From positions 16,331,778-16,395,777 of the forward strand of contig NC_049988.1 of NCBI RefSeq assembly GCF_000003815.2: DNA of 64,000 nt, written 5' to 3'. The notes under the pieces are model-generated. The model worked only from the letters and a program-made list of their open reading frames with translations. It had not been told where the DNA came from and did not search any database. The position numbers and the translations under genes are program-made. Below are positions 25,238 to 35,438 of this stretch, in pieces (position 1 is the stretch's first letter; each line of letters opens with the position of its first letter). This DNA is from Branchiostoma floridae. Its lineage: Eukaryota > Chordata > Leptocardii > Amphioxiformes > Branchiostomatidae.

Positions 25238-27508
25238 CTATTCGAAGTTAAACTGAAGTCCAGTTCCCTCCAGCTTTGTCTTGCATTTCAAGTCGAGCAG
25301 CCTGCTTTGCTCGTCGGTAAATATCGTCTTCCAGTCGCCAACAATACCTACAAAAATGACACAAATTTAGAAAATCACATGATGTCCATGCCTAAACTAG
25401 ACACGTCTTAAGTTTTTGGAGAATGCTAACGATAACGTGTGTTATTGAAAATAATGTTTTCATACATGATACAGAGCTAACGTGTAGTGTGATGCTACAC
25501 TTATCGTCGAAAGTAGTCGAAACAATTGCTTTATGGCCTAAGGTAGTTGACACTGTTCCACGTAAACAAATCAAGTGCGAAAGGAAATCGAATAAAGTAC
25601 AACTATTGCCTTTCCTCCTAGCCCCAGTTCAAAACGTAACAAAATATCAGATGAGATGTGAAAACAGTACTACGGCGGTAGTCAATAAAAATGGTGTTAT
25701 CTAAAACTTGATTGGGGAAGTTACCTTTGCGAGCGTTCAGAGTCCTGCCGTCGTACCTTGAGTTATCCAGGGCGGCCTTCATGTTGGAGAAGGTGCACGC
25801 ATGCGCGATAGTCTCGATGGAAGCGTCATCCAGTTTGACCTGAAGAAACTCCGCCACTGTCTTCACGGCTTTGGGAAGGTCCTGAGACAAACGGATGTGA
25901 GTTGAGAATGCAAGATTGCACGTGTGCGTACTTTCAACCTCATAAATGAGACAGAATTAAACGGTAATCGAGAACTATCTACCTGCTTCATGTCTTCGTA
26001 CTTTAAGAACAAGAAGTGGGGGTCGTCACGTCTCTGCCACCAGCTAAGGACATGATCGAAGTAGCAACCGAAGTTAGCTGAAGAAAAACAAGGTCCTATA
26101 TATTAACAGTTTTAAAAAGATACGTTCTTTCTTTGATTTATCAATAACTCATAATTTGGTTCATTCAGTTATGTGAAAAATTTGTAGCTTAGCTAGACAA
26201 CACATCGCTAGTAAGTAACATTAAACTGTTTGATAACATTGTATGAGCGCATACGTGAAAAGATAGAAAAGTTCAAAAGTACAAAACTCTGTTGAATATG
26301 CGTTGAAGCTAATGTCAAAGTGGTCCGTTCAACAACATTGTCCTTGCTAGCTTCTGTCTACTTACACTTGCCGGACATGAATAACTGAAAGAACTCGCCC
26401 CATGAAGGAAACCGCTTTTGTCCAGTCTGAAAGCTGATCTTTTCTAGGAAGTGGAAATATGAGACCGCTGTATCCTTCGGGTTCCTCATTACTACGATCA
26501 CCTTAACCTGTGAGGAGAGACACCAAAACAAATTTATCATTGCTTGAAAGGCGCTGATAGACCGCACTGTACATCATAGGCTTTTGCGCTCACGTGATTA
26601 TGACGTAGTATTGTCCGCCATATTGGATGGTTAAACCTGGAAGTAGGCAGCTAGATTTGTACATTTAACTACAGTCACATAATCGTGACATACCATGTGA
26701 GCATGCCTAACAAACCCTTCAGAATGTGACGTTACGTGCAGACACACTCACGTTGTTCTGAGGATGAGCGATCCCAGGCGGGGCGGTGTCCGGGGTGAGG
26801 TGGGTGAGGATGACGCGGGGAGAGGCACATTCCTGCAGCATCACGTGATGAGGGCGTGGCTCGTGAGGATATGTGAACTCCAGCTTCCCCACCATGTCAT
26901 CAGAAGAGGCGTCGGTCCGGCCGCCGGCTGACAGGATCTTAGTGATGATTTCTAGCATCCAGTTGGTTCCTGTAGGTTATACATTAAAAACCTGGAATCA
27001 CCCTGCTCTAGTTCCAGTCCGATCCTATCTTTGGCAATTTAAAGTGATCTACGGAGCGAACCGGAGATAGAAGGCTCAAGATTGATACGTTCAGGACATG
27101 TACGTGTGTGTGTGTGTGTGTGTTCGTGTGTGTGTGTTGTGCGTTCTTGTGTGTGTGTGTGTGTGTGTGCGTGCGTGCGTGTGTGTGTGTGTCTGTATGT
27201 GTGTATGCGAGTATATTGGCATACATATCGTCAGTGCTGATATCTTTAATTTGCCTGTGCACGTGAGATTACAACGGTTGAAAGTAGCTACACGTGTGAA
27301 AGTATTTTGTATACAATGTATTACTCACTACACTGTCGCACACACCTGTTTTCGGAAAAGTCACTATGGCTATGTCGTCATCCCGGATGTCAAAGGTCGC
27401 CATGGCTTCCAGATTGGCCTCGGTAACAAAAGGTGGATATCTGATGCCCTCGGTGACGACATGAGTGAAGTTATCGTCGTCCATGAAACTTGCAGTTGCC
27501 TCCGCCAT
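25238..27508 (-). CDS. SULT gene F, cytosolic sulfotransferase, complete
   Basis: Six coding exons: 27346-27508, 26752-26969, 26366-26507, 25983-26077, 25725-25881 and 25238-25347; 885 nt, 294 residues. Exon 1 has one additional codon (THVVTEGIRYP) and exon 3 one fewer than B, so the total length is unchanged. Loop TFPKTGTNW, catalytic [22 protein letters not shown] and RKG-GDWK are all intact. Exon 4 starts with CT rather than AT after the acceptor, giving SNFGCYF. Exon 3 (FLEKISFQTGQKRFPSWGEFFQ) differs strongly from its neighbours in the substrate-side segment after RNPKDTAVS, so specificity may differ. Intron 1 holds a TG microsatellite. Confidence 0.92.
27098..27205. repeat. TG microsatellite in intron 1 of SULT F
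   Basis: About 110 bases of TG with interruptions, at the same intron position as in D and G. Confidence 0.95.
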
Positions 27509-27899
27509 CTGATATTCAAATTTAATCGTTGAGTTAGTTATGGAATGGCCAAGTATTTGCCTCGCGGTGTTTTCTATTACTAGTAAATGCCAACCAACTT
27601 ATCACACTGAAACCACGGCATCTTTAAATCTAGATATGTAGGAATCAGCCCAGGGGCGCGCTCGCGTAGCCACCGCCTCAAATTCTAAACTATAAATGCC
27701 CCAAACACGGACTAATTCTCAGTTTTCCCCCTCACCATAGACATAGTGGAACGCCGTGCCTGGCACGCGTACAGCTCTCATCGCTGAGTCATTTCGTGCG
27801 AGGCACTAGGCCTGCCCGACCTAGCCCGCAATTACAACCTCAAGCCGCCCCTTTGGATGTTTCTCTTATGTACATGTACATGTAAATGTAGGTACTTAC

Positions 27900-28075
27900 C
27901 GTCCTTGATGATACCTGTGCAGTAGATATACACAATAAAGACTTCTGCACACAATAAAGAATTCTGCGCACAATAAACAATTCTAAACCCGCTGCCTCAG
28001 TCTGTAGTCGTAGGTGTACTTTGTCGACGTCACCAGTGGACTGTATGTACATATTGATATAAGGTGAAGGATTAG
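27900..28075 (-). other. Non-coding first exon of SULT F (5' UTR)
   Basis: Donor AAGGACG|GTAAGTACC at 27900 on the minus strand, followed upstream by three AATTCTTTATTGTG-like units and the shared GACGTCGACAAAGTAC block. The 5' edge is approximate. Confidence 0.57.
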
Positions 28076-29675
28076 CAGTGCACAAGTTCAAAACTTCTTT
28101 ATTTGTCGCCAGTCACAGAAGTCGTACGGCGGGATTTTTGAAACAAATAAATGACTATACGATATGTATCTTAGGGTTATGCACGTTCTATGACTTATGT
28201 GACTCTGCCTCTAACGCAGGCGCGTGTATTCGGTGTACCTTGCGCCTATCGTGTTATTTTCAGACTTAGGATCTCATCCAGGTATTATTCCGAGTGGGTA
28301 TAAAAAGATCCGACCCAAAAACTGAACGGCTGCATAGACGCGTGTTTTTAGCGGTAAGAAATTCCCTTTCAGCCAGCCCAACTGATCTTAAAAGTTAGAT
28401 TGGTAAAAGTTTCTTTGTAATATATAAGAAATTAGCCGGTAATGTTTGGCAACCGCGCGTTAGGTCGGAGGCACACAGTCCAAGGTTCTGAGTGGTGCTG
28501 CTGTACACCAACACTACAGCAAAAAAGTGCCTCTTACTGGGATTGACTAATTGTAGTTTATAATTGCTATAAACATGGTATAAAACACGTGCCAAAGCGA
28601 GGAATGTCGATGGATATGAATCATGCAAATGACTTTATTTGCATAATTAAGGAGACGACGCTATTTTCCATAGTGCTAAATGACGTATATATCATTAATG
28701 CGGCTTTTACAGAAAATTTCAAGTTATATCACATCGACTCCAAGTCGTCGTCTTTAGGATTTATACTATGTATATTCAACAATAAATTGTAGACATTCAG
28801 ACATTACAAGTGAATTCCACACTCTCAAAACGACACGCTACCGTATCTGGATAATTTCATGGCATGTGCTACGCTCAACCCCTGGTATGAGTATCTTGGG
28901 CCAGTTGATGCGTTTTGAGTTAAAGATGTGTCTAGCTTCAATACCACACCCCAGCCCGATCTCAAAAATATCTATCGTGCAGGGGTCTGGCCGGATGACA
29001 TTGGTCCTCTTCTCAATTTTGCCCCTGCACGATAGATATTTTTGAAATCGGGCTGGGGGTGTGGTAACCAGGCTAAGGTGTGTCCAGTATGTAACAATAA
29101 ACGAAATATAAAGAAGACCTAGTATCTAGTCTCTCGTATTGAATTTACCTTTTATGGATGAATGGATAAATTGCTCAACAATTAAGATAGGTGCAATGTG
29201 TAGCAACTACATTCTATTTACCAGTTCCATGAAGAATGGGCAATTCATATGCTTCTAACTTTAATAGTTTTATCATTTCACCAACGCATGTATACTCGTG
29301 TGAGGTTAGTCTGGTCTGGCCCTCAGAGTGAATTTAACATGTAAAAAATGACCCACGAAGCGAATGCAGGAGTACATGTTAATCGTGTAAGGAAAATGAT
29401 CTGTGTACAGTCATCAACTAGAATGTAAAATCATTAATCTGAATCTCTGGCGAAGCAAAGTTCATGTCCGAGTCCTTTCTGACCTGCATGACACAAGCTA
29501 ATGCGACTAGGTTGTTGAATAAGTATCAGGTACACTAAATGATAACCAGAATGACTTGAATGAAGATACATTTATTTAATGATATGGTTGGCAGGTACAC
29601 AGAATGTACACATGCTTTTGACGTGTAGTCCCTTTACTGTCAGGGAATGTACTAAACTCTTTACTGAGGCTTGGG
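28076..29675. other. Intergenic, SULT F to G
   Basis: No gene seen. Holds the foldback repeat at 28943-29066 and, from about 29090, the duplicated 3' flank shared with SULT B. Confidence 0.55.
28943..29066. repeat. Foldback inverted repeat
   Basis: Arms 28943-28986 and 29021-29066 are near-perfect inverses (ACCACACCCCAGCCCGAT... and its inverse) around a 34-base centre. Possibly a small MITE; target duplication not clear. Confidence 0.65.
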
Positions 29676-32025
29676 CTATTCAAAGTTAAACTGCAGTCCA
29701 GTTCCCTCCAGCTTTTTCTTGCATTTCGAGTCGAGCAGCCTGCTTTGTTCCTCGGTAAACATCGTCTTCCAGTCTCCAACAATACCTGCAAATTGACACA
29801 AATTTAGAAACTTTATACAAATCAAATGATATCCATGCCTAAACTAGACACGTCTTAAGTTTTGGTAGAAATGCTAAAATGACGAGCGTTAAAGATATTG
29901 TTTTGAAAATTCGTTCTACTCCATGTCGACTAACATGTGGTGTGATGCGCGCTTGTTACGCTTTTAAAACACCGAAAGTAGTCTAAATCTATAGTTGCTT
30001 TTTGAGGTATCTGACATGTAGTACTGTAACAGTTAACGTGTGCCATCGTCTCTCCTTCTAGCCTCACTTCAACACGTATCAAAATGTCCGATGAGATGTG
30101 AACATAGTACTACCCAGTAAGCAGTGAAAATGGTGTTAAAACTTGAACGTGAAGTTACCTTTGCGGGCCATAAGAGTCCTGTCCTCGTACCGTGAGTTGT
30201 CCAGGGTGGACTTCATGTTGGAGAAGGTGCACGCATGCGCGATAGTCTCGATGGAAGCGTCATCCAGTTTGACCTGAAGGAACGCCGCCACTGTCTTTAC
30301 GGCTTTGGGAAGGTCCTGAGACAAACAGATGGGAATTCAAGATTGAACATGTATATGGGCTTTCAATCTCACAAGGGAAACAACACAAAAAGATAATCCA
30401 GAACCATCTACCTGCTTCATGTCTTCGTACTTTAAGAACAAGAAGTGGGGGTCGTCACGTTTCTGCCACCAGCCAAGAACATGGTCGAAGTAGCAGCCAA
30501 ATGTATCTAAGAATAAAACAAGGTCATGTATATAAAAGTTTTAAGAGTTACATACATGTTTTTTTTATCTATCAGGAATGATTATGAATGATATAATTCA
30601 TTCAGCTATGTTGAAAATGTGCAGCTTAGATGGACAAGACATAATGGTAAATAATTAGAATAAATTACTTGATAACATTGTATTAAAAGATGTGTTAAAA
30701 AAGTAAGAAATGTTTAAGCACAATCTGTTGAATACGCATTGAAGCTAATGTCAACGTGGTCCATTTAGCAACATTGCCCTTGGTAGCTTCTCTCTACTTA
30801 CACTTGCCGGCCAGGAATAACTGAAAGAACTCGTCCCATGAAGGAGGCGTCTTTCTGGCAAAATGAGACCTGAGCTTCTGTCCGAAGTGGAAGTAAGAAA
30901 CCGCCGTGTCCTTGGGGTTCCGCATAACGACGATAACTTTAACCTGCGACGGAAGGGTCAGAAAACAAATCATCAAATTCCTCAAAGAATTATAATCATT
31001 GTAGTTGTACTAATAACTACAGTCATCGAGACATTCATATGAATATTTGTACGTCTAAGAAACCATTCAGAATGTGACGTCACGCGCAGACACACTCACG
31101 TGACCTCACGCGATTATGATGTCATATATTCCGCCATATTGGATGGTTAAACCTGGAAGTTGGCAGGTAGATTTGTACATATAATTACAGTCACATAACC
31201 GTGACATATTATGTGAGTATGCCTAAGAAACCCTTCAGAATGTAACGTCACGCGCAGACACACTCACGTTGTTCTGAGGATGAGCGATCCCAGGCGGGGC
31301 CGTGTCCGGGGTGAGGTGGGTGAGGATGACGCGGGGAGAGGCACATTCCTGCAGCATCACGTGATGAGGGCGTGGCTCGTCATCATACTGGAACTCCAGC
31401 TTCCCCACCATGTCGTCAGAAGAGGCGTCGGTCCGGCCGCCGGCTGACAGGATCTTGGTGACGATTTCCAGCATCCAGTTGGTCCCTGTAGGTTATACAT
31501 TTAATAGCCTTGTGTCATCCTGGTCTAGTTCCAGTCCGATCCTATCTTTGGCAAAGTGACCAGAGGAGCGAATCGGAGATGGAAGGCTCAAGTTTGATAC
31601 GTTCAGGACATGTACTCATGTGTGTGTGTCTGTGTTCTTTTGTGTGTGTGTGTTCTTTTGTGTGTGTGTATGTGTGTATGTGTGTGTGTGCGTGTTTGTG
31701 CGCGCGCGTGTGTGTGTATGTGTGCATGCGAGTGTGTTGACATACATTACATATCTTCAGTGCTTATATATATATAATTTGCCTAGCCTGTGAGATTACA
31801 ACAGTTGAAAGCAGCTACAGGTGTGGGTGTATTCTGTATATTAGTCACTACACTGTCGCACGCACCTGTTTTCGGAAAAGTCACTATGGCTATGTCGTCA
31901 TCCCGGATGTCAAAGGTCGCCATGGCTTCTAAATTGGCCTCGGTAACAAACCGTGGATATCTGATGCCGTTGATAACATGAGTGAAGTCATCGTCGTCCA
32001 GGAAACTTGTATCTGCCTCTGCCAT
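29676..32025 (-). CDS. SULT gene G, cytosolic sulfotransferase, complete
   Basis: Six coding exons: 31866-32025, 31268-31485, 30802-30943, 30412-30506, 30159-30315 and 29676-29785; 882 nt, 293 residues. The true start is MAEADTSF at 32025, after the acceptor CCAG. An in-frame ATG at 32046 lies on the intron side of that acceptor and is not used in this model. [31 protein letters not shown] and RKG-GDWK are present. Exon 3 and about 500 bases around it (30.64-31.2 kb) match SULT D (18.5-19.05 kb) almost exactly. The 3' flank (29.09-29.67 kb) instead matches that of B (9.27-9.87 kb), so the copy looks mosaic. Intron 1 holds a TG repeat. Confidence 0.92.
31614..31735. repeat. TG microsatellite in intron 1 of SULT G
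   Basis: About 120 bases of TG with TTCTTT interruptions. Confidence 0.95.
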
Positions 32026-32470
32026 CTGGTATTCAAAGTTAACCATTGATTTAGTTAGTTGATTAAGGGTTAATGACCCGCCCCGATGCGTATCGATGGT
32101 GTCATAATGCCTGATCCTTCGCTATAACCACCGAATAAAACCACCTTTACACCAGTACCTCCCTTGCAAACGTTATGCCCATGCATTCATTGATCGAGCA
32201 CCAGGGTTTATTTTGTGAATGGTTTATAAAACAAACACAAGCTCTCCAATGATGTCACATCAAATGCCATACTATAAACGCCAGAACAGACACCACAAAT
32301 GCCCAGTTTTCCTCCGTACCATCCCGAGTGGAATGCCGTACCTGGCACGCTTGTGACAGCTCCCACCGCTGTTAAATTCCGTGCCAGGCTGGTGGCATGC
32401 CCGCCCTAACCCGCCAACTCAACTTTACCCCCACAAACTTTGACCCTAATGGGGTTATTTTGGGGTATCC

Positions 32471-32733
32471 TACCCTGGGTGCCAGACAGGATCGGGTAGC
32501 TAGCGAGTTTTGTTCGGGGAGTCAAGGCAGTCAGCCCGCCTATCTCACATTAGCGCTCCGGGGAGTTTAAGCCCGAAGGAGTTATCGCTACCCTTTTCCG
32601 AAAAGGGCAGGTGGACGTAACGTTAATCGGGCTTAAACTCCCCGGGGTGCTAATAGTAGATAGGCGGACCTGGCTGTTTTGGGCCGCCGAATAAACTGTC
32701 CTAGCTGCCCTATCCCGGCTGGCCCCCAGGGTA
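32471..32733. mobile_element. Short Mutator-like MITE in the 5' intron of SULT G
   Basis: A 263-bp element with imperfect arms of about 110 bp; the ends are TACCCTGGGTGCCA and the inverse TGGCCCCCAGGGTA. It is flanked by the 9-bp GGGGTATCC (32462-32470 and 32734-32742). The paralogous introns of B, C and E carry a single GGGTATCC-type site without the element, an empty-site comparison. No coding capacity. Confidence 0.78.
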
Positions 32734-32765
32734 GGGGTATCCCATATGTAGATGTAGGTACTTGC

Positions 32766-32945
32766 CGTCCTTGATAATACCGCTGCAGTAGATGCACAAT
32801 GGGTAATTCTTACCCCGCCCTTTCTGTAGTCGTAGGTGTACGTTGTCGACGTCACTAGTGGACAGTACGTTAATATTTGAGACGCCACTAGTGGACAGTA
32901 CGTTAATATTTGACAGAAGGTGAAGGGTCAGTAGGGCAGGGTTCA
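32766..32945 (-). other. Non-coding first exon of SULT G with GC splice donor
   Basis: Homologous block with minus-strand reading AAGGACG|GCAAGTACC at 32766. The donor is GC instead of the GT seen in the five other copies, but keeps the AAGT context typical of functional GC-AG introns. The exon contains a 33-bp tandem duplication (about 32847-32914). A 263-bp transposon sits just downstream of the donor, inside the intron. Confidence 0.55.
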
Positions 32946-35016
32946 AAAGTTCTTTATTTGTCACTCAACCCCCCATCACAGAAGTAATACGGCGGTATTA
33001 TTATAGCGAATAGATGACTAAGATGATCACACGATATTTATGGTAGGGTTATGCCAGATCGCAATTGATGTTTTCAGATCGCAATTGATGTCGGACCAGT
33101 TAGACTTGTCAGTTCGTACGCATGAACCCCACTGCTATATTGCTTCCCCCCTTTCCTCTCTCTCAAGAGTCTTTCTTTCTTCAATCTCTGAGCACGATAT
33201 CCATGTGCGGCTCATTTTGTCATTGCTCACAGACTGGTGTGGGAACCACTGAAAGCATTAGAGTCTACTGGATCACTACATTCGAACTCGCGTCACCAAC
33301 TCCCGAACCAATCGCACTATAGCTACCAGCAAATCTAAAAGGTCCGGACCAGTAAGACTATTCAGTTGGTGGCGCTTGAAACCCACCGTTACCTGACCGT
33401 CATGTCAGATTAGGCACGTGACACGGGGCTCGATTAGCAACACAGCGACGCACAAATAAAGACACGTTTTGAACCTTGTACCCCGCACCGTTACCCTTTT
33501 ACCGGTATATCAGATAGCTAATGTTTACACCTATCATGACTCGACAAAAGCTTAGACTACAGAAAACAGCGTAGTCAAAACTTGTCCTTGTATAGAACTA
33601 TTGCAGAGGTTTCATCAAGTACGGTAAGAGAATCGTAGGGCATTACTTTTTCTTATTTTATTTTTATTCAATTAGGATTCACCGTAAAACAAGGCTCATG
33701 GAGCCACTCAAGCGTCTTGGGTTACAATACTGTATTGTGAAGAAGGATGTCTGTTATTCCCTGACTTAAACAATTTCAGATTGTATCCCATGGGGAAGCA
33801 AGTCCGTGGAAGCTTATTCCATGGTTATGTTGTTCTAGGAAAGACGCTCTCAGGCACTTTAAACAGAGCTAGATTTCGACATTTTCAAGTCGGTCAAAAT
33901 GTAAAAGAAAGCATAGTACCGCTGGTCGGATTAATGGATGTTCTGTTCATTATACTGAGCCCAGTGGGTATGCATGTGCAATCTAGGTCTTCTTCATTAC
34001 CTGCATGTATGCAGGTATGGTTTTCACGGGCATGGGAAAATTTGGAAGCTGGGGATTTAGGGCGCTGTATCTCGAGAACGGATGGTGCGAGCACGACGAT
34101 TTTTGGTATGTGGGTTGGGGGTGGTGGCTTGACACTCAGGTTTGATTTTGGGCCTCCTGGCGTTTGAACTTGACATTGCAGGTGGCATTTTTGGTGTTTT
34201 GGGGGCACTTTTGGCGCTGTGTGTTTGGAACGATACGCGCGATTGCGGACGCACGATACGGTATATTTGGGGGGATGTTTGCTGGGTGTTCACTCTGACT
34301 ACAACAGCTTTCTGAACTTTTTAAAGTTGCCAGCAGCTTGCCATTTATGAATGGGATTGACAAGGACATTTTGAGTAGTAAATTCTGCTGTAAAATTTGG
34401 CGTAGGTACTTCAGGAGATTTAGGTTTTAGTTGGACGGATTGAACAAAATATCATACCACCCTAATGCTGCTGGATGGGGCCTACCACTATTCATATTGT
34501 CTATGGAACTACTGTAAAAATATAATTTTTCAAATTATGCAAATAACCTTCCAGTGTCAAGTGATATAACACTCCAGAAATAAATCTTTAATGAATATCA
34601 TTGGTACAATAAGGAGATTTAGCAGCTGCATTAGGTCAGTACATTGAAATAAGAAGATATCAGTACTGAATATATCATATGTGACAGAACAACTACATGG
34701 GCCATCTGTCTCTGAGACCAAAAAAGGTAGGAAAAGTCGTCTCAATAACTTTAAGGTACTGTGGTTGGTTACATGCTTAAGAAATCCAAAATAATCAATG
34801 TTCATCCATGCCCAAACTTACACATTCTGAAAATGGAATTTCAGACTTTTGCATGGTGCACAACCAACACGGTAAAAATATCACTTTTCCAACCACGCAA
34901 CCAGGGACGAAAAGGAAAAAAAATACACAATATGTCTACAGACACCTAATACATTTCATGCAGGCCTGAGGTCTACGAACTCTTGTTATATCAGTAACCT
35001 GAACTTTAAATCCTAG
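32946..35016. other. Head-to-head intergenic region, SULT G and H
   Basis: Should contain both promoters. No coding exon or clear homologue of the shared non-coding first exon is seen on the H side. A G/T-rich stretch at 34.0-34.3 kb with long ORFs has no recognisable domain. Confidence 0.5.
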
Positions 35017-35312
35017 ATGGCGAAGACGTCTGCAAATTTCATGGACGATGATGACTTCACTCATGTCGTCAAGGGCATCAGGTACCCTCCTGACGTCACC
35101 AAGGACAACCTGGAAGCCATGGTGAACTTTGACCTTCGGGATGACGACATCATCATAGCGGCTTTTCCAAAAGCAGGTGTGTGACGAATCCCTTGAATTT
35201 TGGGATAAAGACACAGTCTAACCGTTTCAGTTCTACAGACAGAAATATCAGCACTTTGTGTTAATTAGAAAACACCGAAACACACAGACACACACAGACA
35301 CACACATACATA

Positions 35313-35361
<49 letters not shown>

Positions 35362-35372
35362 TCACAGACACA

Positions 35373-35438
<66 letters not shown>

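Noticed and set aside
33781-34369. Several overlapping ORFs of 77-128 codons between SULT G and H
   Set aside because: Open on both strands at once, with low-complexity G/T-rich composition and no domain; probably non-coding or repeat-derived.
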